The notes under the pieces were generated by a model, which saw only the letters and a list, made by a program, of their open reading frames with translations, was not told the DNA's origin and made no database searches. A DNA stretch of 64,000 bases from Beggiatoa alba B18LD (GTDB lineage: Bacteria; Pseudomonadota; Gammaproteobacteria; Beggiatoales; Beggiatoaceae): contig NZ_JH600070.1 in the NCBI RefSeq assembly GCF_000245015.1, forward strand, positions 4,100,780 through 4,164,779. The letters run 5' to 3'. The position numbers and the translations under genes are program-made. Positions within the stretch are counted from its first letter, which is position 1, and each line of letters opens with the position of its first letter. Of the stretch, positions 55,345 to 64,000 are shown piece after piece.

Positions 55345-55740
55345 GATTTCTCCTCAGCAAATTACAAGTAGTTGTAGTAATTTTTTTGCTATCCTCTTTG
55401 GGATTTCAATGCCTAAGCATGGACAGCACAACTGTTAATCCATGGTAATACCTAGCTATTATTGACACGGCTTAACGAAAGTCGGCTTATATACAACAGT
55501 TGTTGAGATGTAATGGTAAAAATACAACAACTTTGATAAATAGCTTTACTTAGGCAAAGAATATGCCAGATTATTAAATAAAGTTAATCTTAGCAACTAC
55601 AGAATTAATCAACGAATTTTCTTATTGTGACGATTTTTAATAGTGACATGTTCCTCAAAAACGCAACATGTACCCCTCGCTGTCATAAATCTGCGACAAC
55701 AGTGTTGCACAGTTTGTGACAGCGCGAAATAAAATCGATA
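55345..55740. other. Intergenic region upstream of the porin gene
   Basis: Non-coding. It holds the porin promoter and leader. CGACAACAGTGTTGCACAGT near 55692 and GTGACAGCGCGAAAT near 55716 contain short repeats of TGTGACAG/CTGTCATAA type that might be regulator half-sites, but no convincing operator can be defined. Confidence 0.4.
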
Positions 55741-55777
55741 AAAATAAATAAAGGCTATTCCTTATGGAGATAGCCTT
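55741..55777 (-). terminator. Terminator of parE
   Basis: AAGGCTAT (55751–55758) pairs with ATAGCCTT (55770–55777); the stem extends by TCC/GGA with one bulge. On the minus strand it is followed by TTTATTTATTTT. Confidence 0.8.
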
Positions 55778-55803
55778 ATAAAAATACAGGAAATAAATCA
55801 ATA

Positions 55804-57717
<1,914 letters not shown>

Positions 57718-57777
57718 TTATTAAGGAGATTTAATCCGATTTTTAATGAATTGAAATTAATGATATTCAAAATTAGA

Positions 57778-57869
57778 TAGTGCTAAACAAGTCGGATTTT
57801 ATGGGTTAATCTTAAAACTTTTGTCTGAATCAGGTTTTACGCATTTAAAACCTAACTTGTTTAGCACTA
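57778..57869. repeat. Single inverted-repeat element with 15-base ends
   Basis: TAGTGCTAAACAAGT (57778–57792) is the exact complement of ACTTGTTTAGCACTA (57855–57869), 92 bases in all. Inside is TTTTGTCTGAATCAGG, a phrase shared with family B. Only one copy is seen in this window. It lies between parE and the peroxidase gene. Confidence 0.55.
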
Positions 57870-58076
57870 CCCTATTTTTTAAAAAGTGCGTGCTCATAAT
57901 CCTGTTATCAAAGCCTTTTATTAAGGTCATCATATCGTTTTTAGCGTTAAGTAACCTAATAAATGGAACTTATTACCTTATGATAACCACTAATGTGTGT
58001 TTTTATACAAGGTCGATTATATTGGATTTTCACTCAGCGATTAATCTGCATTTCTATTTCTATAAGGACAAACAAG

Positions 58077-59090
58077 ATGTTAATTAAATATGCTTTAACA
58101 CATTCCCTGTTAATCAGTACGGTCTTAGTTGTTAGTCCTATCTGTCTTGCTGAGGAGGCAAAAACTGCTGTTACCCCTGAACAAGTGGTGCAGGCGATAG
58201 AAAAAACATTCGGTGTCACACAAGGTGAACGCCGTAATCATACAAAAGGTGTTTGTGCGGTCGGTGAGTTTGTCGGCATTCCAACTGCTGCCGCGCCTTA
58301 TTCCCGTTCTGCTTTATTTTCAGGAGAAAAAATTCCCGTGGTTGCCCGTTTTTCTTTAGCGGGGGGCAATCCTAACGCGCCAGACACAGCAAGAAGTCCG
58401 CGCGGGATGGCGTTAGAATTCAAATTGTCACAGGGTGGCTTGCAACACATGACCATGTTAAACACGCCGATTTTTGGCGCGGCACAACCCCAAACTTTTT
58501 TTGATGCGATTCAAGCGGCACAACCTGACCCCGCAACAGGTAAGCCCGACTCTGAAAAAATTAAGGCATTTAAAGCCTCTCATCCTGATAGTGCGGCACA
58601 AGCGGCGTATTTAGCCAGCCATAACCCGCCTAGTAGTTATGTTAATAGTGCTTATTGGGGCATTCATACGTTTAAATTTATCAATCAAGCTGAGAAAACC
58701 ACGTTAGTACGTTGGCAGTTTGTGCCTGAAGCAGGGGAAAAACCCTTATCAGATGAGGCTTTAAAATCATCGCCAGCGAACTTTTTAGAACAAACCCTGA
58801 TTGAACAGGTTAAACAAGCCCCTGCCCGCTGGGACATGATTGTGACGATAGGCGTAGCGGGCGATGTTGAAGACAATCCAACTGTTGCATGGTCTGATGA
58901 GCGGGAAAAAATCAAGGTGGGGACATTGACAATTAGCAGTGCGATGGCACAAAAAGGCGCGGACTGTGAAAAAATCAATTATGACCCCTTGGTAATGAGC
59001 GACGGTATTGCCGCTAGTAGCGACCCTATTTTAAATTTTCGCTCCCCTGCTTACGCCATTTCTTTTGCAAAACGCTTAAGTAATCAATAA
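58077..59090 (+). CDS. Periplasmic catalase-family peroxidase
   Basis: A 337-residue exported haem protein of the small (SrpA-like) catalase-related peroxidase group. It has a signal peptide (about 1–22, ending CLA), the distal-side region RNHTKGVCAVGEFVG with the active-site His, ARFSLAGGNPNAPDTARSPR as the catalase core, and the proximal Tyr in RSPAYAISFAKR. It is much shorter than typical catalases (about 480), as expected for this subgroup, which reduces hydrogen or organic peroxides. I chose ATG 58077 because AAGGA lies eight bases upstream and the signal peptide begins there. Confidence 0.9.
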   Translation: MLIKYALTHSLLISTVLVVSPICLAEEAKTAVTPEQVVQAIEKTFGVTQGERRNHTKGVCAVGEFVGIPTAAAPYSRSALFSGEKIPVVARFSLAGGNPNAPDTARSPRGMALEFKLSQGGLQHMTMLNTPIFGAAQPQTFFDAIQAAQPDPATGKPDSEKIKAFKASHPDSAAQAAYLASHNPPSSYVNSAYWGIHTFKFINQAEKTTLVRWQFVPEAGEKPLSDEALKSSPANFLEQTLIEQVKQAPARWDMIVTIGVAGDVEDNPTVAWSDEREKIKVGTLTISSAMAQKGADCEKINYDPLVMSDGIAASSDPILNFRSPAYAISFAKRLSNQ

Positions 59091-59096
59091 CGCTTG

Positions 59097-59173
59097 TATA
59101 GTAACCGTACCATAAAGTGATTTAAATCTAGGACTGGCAGTCCTCGGCATCGTTTTATAGTACGTTTACTATA
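59097..59173. repeat. Family A inverted-repeat element, short form
   Basis: 77 bases, TATAGTAACCGTACCATAAAG to GTACGTTTACTATA with central GGACTGGCAGTCC, bounded by TA. It begins six bases after the peroxidase stop. Confidence 0.88.
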
Positions 59174-59222
59174 GAGAGACTATTCTTTAAATCTTTATGA
59201 CAGAAAAGTAAAAAACTTTATT

Positions 59223-59297
59223 TTGTATAAACCATTGTCGTTTTTTAGAGGCAACACTATTGTATAAAACGAAATATCATTTATATTAGTTATACAA
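59223..59297 (+). promoter_or_regulatory. Three TTGTATAA boxes upstream of the ATP-grasp/fae operon
   Basis: TTGTATAA occurs at 59223–59230 and 59260–59267, and its complement TTATACAA at 59290–59297, all within 120 bases of the ATG at 59340. This may be a repressor or activator array overlapping the promoter. The region is AT-rich, so chance occurrence is possible. Confidence 0.35.
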
Positions 59298-59339
59298 AAA
59301 AAAATTACTATAAAAAAATAATACACCAAAGGACTCTAT

Positions 59340-60287
59340 ATGCCACAGCATCCTGCGCGTCGCGTGGTTATCTTCACGGATTTTCCGGGTTGGCATGGTA
59401 AACGCTTGGTTAAAGCATTTGAAAAATATCAAATTACAGCACAATATTTATCCCTAAACGATTGCTATTTTGATTTAACCAGCCCGACAGGCTTACACAT
59501 TCCGACATTTATAGATTGTTTACCCGATGGGGTATTTGTACGCGGTATTGCAGGCGGAACATTTGAGCAAGTTACTGTTCGCTTAGGTATTTTACACGCG
59601 CTCAAAGCATCAGGTGTGCCTATTTATAACGATGTGCGAGCCATTGAACGTACTGTTGATAAATCCATGACCAGCTTTTTATTGCAACGGGCAGGCATTC
59701 CTACACCGCCGACAATTGCGTGTGAATCCCGCGAGCAGGCAACGCAATTTTTACAAGCGGCGTTTGTGCGGGGGGAAGAGGTTGTTTTTAAACCGCTGTT
59801 TGGTTCGCAAGGAAAACGGTTATTACGTTTAAAAGCAGGCGACAACTTGCCCGATGGTGAGGTTTATAACCATCTTTATTATTTACAGAAATTTATTTCT
59901 TGTGCCAATATCGATAAAAGTGGCAATACATTGAGCTATCACGATTGGCGCGTCTTTGTCATTAATGGCAAAGCACAAGCAGCCATGTTGCGTCATAGTC
60001 AGCATTGGATTACTAATCGTGCTCAAGGGGCAAGCTGTCGCGCGAGTGCGTTAGACCCTGAACTAATTAAATTAGCAGAAGCGGCAAGCCAAGCGATTCA
60101 AGTGGACTATGCAGGCGTGGACATTATGCGTGATGCTAATGGACAAGCCTATGTTTTAGAAGTAAATGGCGTACCCGCATGGCAAGGATTGCAACAAGTT
60201 TGTAACGCCGATATTGCACAATATTTGGTAGATGATTTTGTATCGCGGTATTTATCCCCTTATACGCAAGCACATGCGGTTTTATGA
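59340..60287 (+). CDS. ATP-grasp ligase of the RimK/MptN type, H4MPT-gene-cluster protein
   Basis: A 315-residue ATP-grasp enzyme. N-terminal Rossmann-like part (VVIFTDFPGWHGKRLVKAFE), central region with YNDVRAIERTVDKSMTSFLL, then VVFKPLFGSQGKRLLRLK (phosphate loop) and YVLEVNGVPAWQGL with the metal-binding Glu/Asn. RimK-type ligases add amino acids to carboxylates; in methanogens MptN adds glutamate to tetrahydromethanopterin. Its place ahead of a CitG-like gene and fae is the layout of bacterial H4MPT/methanofuran clusters. The biochemical step in bacteria is inferred. ATG follows AAAGGA. Confidence 0.85.
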   Translation: MPQHPARRVVIFTDFPGWHGKRLVKAFEKYQITAQYLSLNDCYFDLTSPTGLHIPTFIDCLPDGVFVRGIAGGTFEQVTVRLGILHALKASGVPIYNDVRAIERTVDKSMTSFLLQRAGIPTPPTIACESREQATQFLQAAFVRGEEVVFKPLFGSQGKRLLRLKAGDNLPDGEVYNHLYYLQKFISCANIDKSGNTLSYHDWRVFVINGKAQAAMLRHSQHWITNRAQGASCRASALDPELIKLAEAASQAIQVDYAGVDIMRDANGQAYVLEVNGVPAWQGLQQVCNADIAQYLVDDFVSRYLSPYTQAHAVL

Positions 60288-61117
60288 CGGGATTATCTGC
60301 ACAAGCCATTGAGCAGGCGATACACTGGGCGTGTGTGACGGAATTGCAGGCATTTAAACCAGGAAACGTCAGTATTCACAGCGCAGGGCATGGCATGACC
60401 ACTGCGGATTTTATCCGTAGTGCTGACTGTATCGCGCCTATTTTGGCAACGCCACAATTATCAGTGGGTGAACGAATTTTAAAGAGTATTATCGCTACTC
60501 GTGAAACGGTTGGTTGTAATACGAATTTAGGCATTGTTTTACTCTGCGCACCGCTTGCAAAAGCGACAGAACAGGGAGAAGTGTTAAATACATTACCCCT
60601 TGTGCTACAACAATTAACACAAGCTGATGCGTGTTTAACCTATGAAGCGATTCGCACCGCTAACCCTGCGGGGTTAGGGAAAGTCGACACGCAAGACGTA
60701 CAAAACGCGCCAACACAGTCTTTACTAGAAATTATGCAGTTAGCACAACAACAAGACCGTATTGCCTACCAATACGCAAATAATTACATTGATATTATTA
60801 ATTTTTTACCGAAGTTAATAGATTTATTAATAGCAGGTCATCATATAACGATGGTAACGGTTCTCACATACTTACACTTTTTAAGCGATTTCCTAGACAC
60901 GCATATTGTGAGAAAATGGGGACGTACTACCGCTGAACAGGTACAAGCGCAAGCACGTTTCTGGATAAAAAAAGAAGCGTTTCCATCTGAGTTAAGCCTA
61001 TTAACGTTTGATAATTGGCTAAAGACACGGGGGATAAATCCCGGTACAAGTGCCGATTTGACAGTTGCAAGCCTACTCATGGCACAACTGACACATCCGA
61101 TGCTTTTTAAGGCATGA
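60284..61117 (+). CDS. CitG-like (triphosphoribosyl-dephospho-CoA synthase family) H4MPT-cluster protein
   Basis: A 277-residue helical protein of the CitG/MdcB superfamily: ACVTELQAFKPGNVSIHSAG, a TRETVGCNTNLGIVLLCAPL core and DACLTYEAIRTANPAGLG. CitG makes the prosthetic-group precursor of citrate lyase, but the relatives encoded next to fae in methylotrophs are thought to help make the H4MPT-type or methanofuran cofactor. No citrate lyase gene is nearby, supporting the latter. Its ATG overlaps the previous stop (ATGA). Confidence 0.85.
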   Translation: MTGLSAQAIEQAIHWACVTELQAFKPGNVSIHSAGHGMTTADFIRSADCIAPILATPQLSVGERILKSIIATRETVGCNTNLGIVLLCAPLAKATEQGEVLNTLPLVLQQLTQADACLTYEAIRTANPAGLGKVDTQDVQNAPTQSLLEIMQLAQQQDRIAYQYANNYIDIINFLPKLIDLLIAGHHITMVTVLTYLHFLSDFLDTHIVRKWGRTTAEQVQAQARFWIKKEAFPSELSLLTFDNWLKTRGINPGTSADLTVASLLMAQLTHPMLFKA

Positions 61118-61173
61118 ATGCGAAACTAAAGGAGGGGGAATGCTTAACGCGACTCTGTTCAAGTTTCGTATTC
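61116..61173 (+). promoter_or_regulatory. Hairpin enclosing a ribosome-binding site before fae
   Basis: GAATGCGAAACT (61116–61127) pairs with AGTTTCGTATTC (61162–61173), 12 positions with one G·U. The 34-base loop exposes GGAGGGGGAATG, the ribosome-binding site and start of a 21-codon ORF. The stem begins in the stop codon of the CitG-like gene. Confidence 0.5.
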
Positions 61174-61205
61174 CAAAACATCACGAATGGCAACAGCCAT
61201 TTTAA
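61140..61205 (+). CDS. 21-residue micro-ORF upstream of fae
   Basis: ATG 61140 is preceded by AAAGGAGGGGGA, the strongest Shine–Dalgarno sequence in the window. The peptide is MLNATLFKFRIPKHHEWQQP plus Phe. It lies 22 bases after the CitG-like stop and 29 bases before fae. It could be a leader peptide that couples fae translation to the hairpin around it, or a functional small peptide. No family is recognised. Confidence 0.45.
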   Translation: MLNATLFKFRIPKHHEWQQPF

Positions 61206-61234
61206 AAATCACATGAAATAGAGAGGAAAAGTTA

Positions 61235-61759
61235 ATGTCAGCACATGGTAACAAAGTTATTGACGGCGTATTAGTGGGTGAGTCTTTAGTCGGCGACGGC
61301 AACGAAATTGCACACATTGACTTAATCGTCGGTCCTCGTGGTAGTGCCGCAGAAGATGCTTTTTGCTTAACCCTGACCAACCAAAAAGAAGGCGTTAACG
61401 GTTTATTAGCTGTTTTAACCCCTAACTTAGCTGTCAAACCTTCTACTGTGATGTTTAACAAAGTCACCATCAAAGGCGCGAAACAAGCTGTACAAATGTT
61501 CGGCCCTGCACAACGTGCGGTTTCTATGGCAGTTGCCGATTGCTTAGCCGATGGCACTATCCCAATGGAAGAAGCGGATGACGTATTCATTTCCGTTGGT
61601 GTGTTCATTCACTGGTTAGCAGAAGACGATAGCAAAATTTACGACTTCAACTATGCAGCCACCAAAGAAGCCTTAAAACGCGCGATTGCCAGAGAACCCA
61701 AACCACAAGACGTGGTTGCAAAACGCAATAGCACACAACATCCTTTCTCTCCTAAATAA
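61235..61759 (+). CDS. fae: Formaldehyde-activating enzyme
   Basis: A 174-residue enzyme that condenses formaldehyde with tetrahydromethanopterin to methylene-H4MPT, the entry to the H4MPT-dependent oxidation route. The sequence follows known bacterial Fae almost throughout: [20 protein letters not shown] (with the conserved His, here His27), [31 protein letters not shown] and [14 protein letters not shown]. It ends with the usual [11 protein letters not shown] 61235 follows AGAGGAAAAGTTA. A terminator lies 44 bases downstream. The other pathway genes (mch, mtdB, fhc) are outside the window. Confidence 0.97.
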   Translation: MSAHGNKVIDGVLVGESLVGDGNEIAHIDLIVGPRGSAAEDAFCLTLTNQKEGVNGLLAVLTPNLAVKPSTVMFNKVTIKGAKQAVQMFGPAQRAVSMAVADCLADGTIPMEEADDVFISVGVFIHWLAEDDSKIYDFNYAATKEALKRAIAREPKPQDVVAKRNSTQHPFSPK

Positions 61760-61802
61760 GGTTGAGGATGTCGCGGTTTAATTAACCGCTTTGCTTTACC
61801 CT

Positions 61803-61844
61803 AAAAGCCTGTCTGTCTCTTAAATAGATGGATAGGCTTTTTTT
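61803..61844 (+). terminator. Terminator of the fae operon
   Basis: AAAAGCCTGTCTGTCT pairs with AGATGGATAGGCTTTT (61803–61844, several G·U) followed by seven T. Confidence 0.85.
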
Positions 61845-61906
61845 ATCGCTTTAAACCTTCATAAAAACTTAATGTGTTTCAATGTCTTGCCAAAACTCGC
61901 TCATAC

Positions 61907-62000
61907 TATAGTAAACGTACCACAAAGTGATTAAATTTAGGACTGGCAGTCCTCACAGGACTGCCAGTCCTTCGCATCGTTTTATAGTGCGTTTACTTAG
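61907..62000. repeat. Family A inverted-repeat element, long form
   Basis: TATAGTAAACGTACCACAAAG at the left, central GGACTGGCAGTCCTCACAGG / ACTGCCAGTCC, right end GTGCGTTTACTTAG slightly decayed. A family B element begins two bases later. Confidence 0.85.
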
Positions 62001-62002
62001 TT

Positions 62003-62235
62003 TAACCTGAGTTCGGCGAGTTTCTTTTAAAAAAGACAACAGCTTGTCTGAATCAGGATTTTCAGGATTAAAAGATTGTCTGAATCAGAATTTTCAGAAT
62101 TAAAAAGACAAGAAAATTAAAAGAATAAAAAATTATGTTTTTAATTCTGCTAATTCTGTGAATTCTGATTCAGACAAAAAAAGACCTGCTAGGTTTTGAA
62201 AACCTAGCAGGTCTCTGTTTTTTTATAAAATTTGC
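62003..62235. repeat. Family B element in inverted orientation, right end decayed
   Basis: Starts TAACCTGAGTTCGGCGAG. The internal order is the reverse of copies 1a/1b: the GTCTTTTTTAAAAG-type arm comes first and the 31-base GACCTGCTAGG hairpin (62183–62213) last. The right terminus (TTTTATAAAATTTGCAAAAC) no longer matches. Confidence 0.75.
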
Positions 62236-62261
62236 AAAACAGGGGGAGTAATTCAGACAAA

Positions 62262-63410
62262 CTATTGCCTTTGATTCATTGCTAACATTTCCGTATTACG
62301 TGGTAGTTGCACAGTGAATATACTGCCTTTATCTAAGACGCTTTTAACGTGAATATTCCCATTCATTGCTTGACAAAGTTGCTTACAGAGGGTTAAGCCG
62401 ATGCCTGAACCTTCATAGCGACGTGTGTAAGAGTTATCAACTTGGTTAAAGGCTTCAAAAATACTGAGTAATTTATCACGGGGAATACCAATACCTGTGT
62501 CGCGTACTTGTAAAAAAACCGATTCCGCTTTAATTCTAACCGCTAGAGTAATTTTTCCTTGTTGAGTGAATTTCACCGCATTCGACAAAAGATGTTGCAA
62601 GATTTGTCTAACACGGGTGATATCCGCAAACATCATCCCCGTTTTATTGTTGCAACGTACCATTAATTGTTTTTCTCCAAGTGTTGGCTGTATTAAATTC
62701 ACGACTTCAGTAATCAAGTCATAGATAACAAAAGCACTCGGCTTTAATTCTAACGTGGCGGTTTCAATTTTAGACACGTCTAAAATGTCACTGACTAACC
62801 GCAATAAGTGTTCACCTGCTAATTGAATTTCTTTAACTTCTTCTGCTAGTTCTATATGTGAACATTCAATTAAATCTTTTTGTACCAGATAGCTATAACC
62901 TAAAATGGCATTTAAAGGGGTTAGCAATTCATGACTCATTTTTGCTAAAAAAGAACTTTTTGCTCGATTTGCCATTTCTGCAACAATACGTGCTGTGTCG
63001 GCAGATTCTTTTGCATGCATTAATTCTGCTTCTATCCGTAAACGCTCTTGAATTTCTAGTTGTAATTGCTGATTTTTAGCCGCTAATTCTTGTGTTCGTT
63101 CAATAACTTTTTGTTCTAAATTATTTTGTGATTCTACTAACTGCATTTCAAATAAATCAGCATGTTCTGTCACAACATCTAATGATATTTCTAATTTTTT
63201 CTTAGTATTGTTCAATCCTTCTATTTGTTGGCGTAATTTTTCTGTTTCAGTAACAGCAACGCCTTGTTTTGCTAGGCTTTGCTCTAATCGAACGGATAAT
63301 TGTTCTTCAAGCTGCTGTTTTTCAAGCATGACATCATGTAATTTATTTTGTAATTCGTCGATTTGTTCGAGTAAGGCTTGCTGGTTCTTTGTAGAAAAAT
63401 TGCCCAACAT
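62262..63410 (-). CDS. Cytoplasmic histidine kinase with N-terminal coiled coil
   Basis: A 382-residue soluble kinase without transmembrane or PAS domain. Residues 1–150 are coiled coil (repeated LLEQIDELQNKL/LEEQLSVRLEQ, then ERTQELAAKNQQLQ). HisKA carries the phospho-acceptor in KMSHELLTPLNA (TP changed from the usual LRTP to LLTP). The HATPase domain has N-box LLSNAVKFTQQG, DTGIGI and GSGIGLTL. It is the third gene of a minus-strand module with an STAS-like protein and an ATPase-like regulator, 52 bases downstream of the former. No response regulator is visible. Confidence 0.9.
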   Translation of the reverse strand: MLGNFSTKNQQALLEQIDELQNKLHDVMLEKQQLEEQLSVRLEQSLAKQGVAVTETEKLRQQIEGLNNTKKKLEISLDVVTEHADLFEMQLVESQNNLEQKVIERTQELAAKNQQLQLEIQERLRIEAELMHAKESADTARIVAEMANRAKSSFLAKMSHELLTPLNAILGYSYLVQKDLIECSHIELAEEVKEIQLAGEHLLRLVSDILDVSKIETATLELKPSAFVIYDLITEVVNLIQPTLGEKQLMVRCNNKTGMMFADITRVRQILQHLLSNAVKFTQQGKITLAVRIKAESVFLQVRDTGIGIPRDKLLSIFEAFNQVDNSYTRRYEGSGIGLTLCKQLCQAMNGNIHVKSVLDKGSIFTVQLPRNTEMLAMNQRQ

Positions 63411-63462
63411 AATGGCGTGACCTAGTGGATGTGGAGTGGAGAGGGGGATAAGGCGGGGGAGG

Positions 63463-63819
63463 TTAAGCTAATTTTTCCTGCAAACTTGGCATCAGGCGTT
63501 GTAAGTTAATGGATAACTTTCTTTGCCATGTTGTTGTTTGGGTAATTAATAAGATTACTTCTGTTTTTAGTTGTTTTACTTCAGTGATATACATGACAAA
63601 CTTTGTCATCATATTGATGCCTGAGCTATTGATAAATTGCAGTTGACGAATGTCTATGGTTAAGGGGTTGATGGTTTGCTCTTCAGCAGCGGTTTTCATC
63701 AATTCTAAGATGGGTTCATAAGCGGATGTCCCGTTTAACATAAAAGAACCGCTAAATATTATATTGGCTTGTTCTGGCTGATAAACAACCATGTATTTAT
63801 CATCTTTGATGGTATTCAT
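63463..63819 (-). CDS. STAS-like regulator (slr1659-type)
   Basis: A 118-residue single-domain protein resembling the anti-sigma antagonist (STAS) fold and the cyanobacterial slr1659 group: IIFSGSFMLNGTSAYEPILE, then PLTIDIRQLQFINSSGINMM with the Ser of the STAS phosphorylation site, and a final helix. ATG 63819 is preceded by AAGGA; a longer frame starts at 63858. It lies 19 bases downstream of the ATPase-like gene, as slr1658/slr1659 pairs do. Confidence 0.8.
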   Translation of the reverse strand: MNTIKDDKYMVVYQPEQANIIFSGSFMLNGTSAYEPILELMKTAAEEQTINPLTIDIRQLQFINSSGINMMTKFVMYITEVKQLKTEVILLITQTTTWQRKLSINLQRLMPSLQEKLA

Positions 63820-63838
63820 TATGCATCCTTTTAGCCTT

Positions 63839-64000
63839 TTACAATGGTTGCTCTGCATTCAGTGTAACCATGGTTGTAATATTTATAATATTCATATCTA
63901 ACTCATTTGGTTGAAATTTCCAACCTAATTTTGCAGCATGGTCGCAAATCATGCTTAAAAGTCCTAAGCCTGAATAGTCAGTTTGATAATTATTCAAGCT
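63839..64000 (-). CDS. Kinase-like regulator (slr1658-type), C-terminal part only
   Basis: Partial gene running off the right edge; 53 codons visible. The end reads SGLGLLSMICDHAAKLGWKF and TTMVTLNAEQPL, matching the C-terminus of the small HATPase-like slr1658 proteins (GxGLxTMINDYxxxLGWKF). These proteins are thought to bind or phosphorylate the neighbouring STAS protein. The call rests on a short stretch and the neighbour. Confidence 0.6.
   Translation of the reverse strand, partial: SLNNYQTDYSGLGLLSMICDHAAKLGWKFQPNELDMNIINITTMVTLNAEQPL

Noticed and set aside
60284-61117. Citrate lyase accessory gene citG
   Set aside because: No citrate lyase genes nearby and the neighbours are H4MPT-type C1 genes, so a cofactor-synthesis role is more likely.

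Overview
The window is a chromosomal segment of a low-GC, Gram-negative gammaproteobacterium. The order ndk–rlmN–pilW–rodZ–ispG–hisS–yfgM–bamB, the block yajC–secD–secF, parE and a split transhydrogenase (pntAA/pntAB/pntB) are typical of that class. AT-rich codon use, many PAS/GAF/HAMP sensors, a MORN-repeat protein, and tetrahydromethanopterin (H4MPT)-linked C1 genes next to ordinary heterotrophic genes suggest a sulfur-oxidising Thiotrichales relative such as Beggiatoa. That placement is inference from gene content, not a database match.

Layout. 1–2.8 kb: transhydrogenase operon, truncated at the left edge. 3.9–5.9 kb: a divergent cold-shock gene, then seven nearly identical cold-shock genes in tandem, closed by a strong terminator. 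6.1–9.6 kb: guaA, an O6-methylguanine repair gene, a small HD-type alarmone hydrolase and yciB. 9.7–17.3 kb: a large PKD/PPC exported protein, a repeat-rich spacer and a 1259-residue hybrid histidine kinase. 17.6–26.4 kb: the bamB-to-ndk housekeeping cluster, all on the minus strand. 27–32.8 kb: a small secreted protein, moeB/thiF-like and glucokinase genes, then a PhnD-like binding protein paired with a membrane-bound SpoIIE-type phosphatase. 32.9–39.4 kb: small secreted proteins, a cluster of three overlapping micro-genes, an HdeA-like chaperone, a TPR membrane glycosyltransferase-like protein, a Big/DUF3299 lipoprotein, a MORN protein and an unknown protein. 39.4–49.6 kb: the accessory zone, with a decapitated ParB-like gene, an integrase beside tRNA-Met, an RND pump, an IS982 element, an IS630 remnant, gene fragments, tRNA-Glu and tRNA-Ala, a WecA-like transferase and a ParA-like ATPase. 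49.6–57.7 kb: secF-secD-yajC, a SHOCT-domain protein, a porin and parE. 58–61.8 kb: an exported catalase-like peroxidase and an operon of ATP-grasp, CitG-like and formaldehyde-activating enzyme (fae) genes. 62.2–64 kb: a signalling module of a kinase-like protein, an STAS-like protein and a histidine kinase.

Two families of short inverted-repeat elements run through the intergenic spaces. Family A (77–95 bp, TATAG(T/C)AA ends, flanking TA) shares its ends with a deleted IS630-type element at 49228–49552. Family B (about 140–280 bp, ends like TAACCTGAGTTCGGCGAG) has ends closely resembling the terminal repeats of the IS982 element at 44883–45955. Both therefore look like non-autonomous derivatives (MITEs) whose relatives sit in the same window. 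They have beheaded or bordered several genes.

Other points of interest are the cold-shock array, the overlapping micro-gene trio at 33422–33847, and a hairpin with a 21-codon ORF behind a very strong ribosome-binding site just before fae. All functional calls come from reading translations and motifs by eye. No searches or folding calculations were run.
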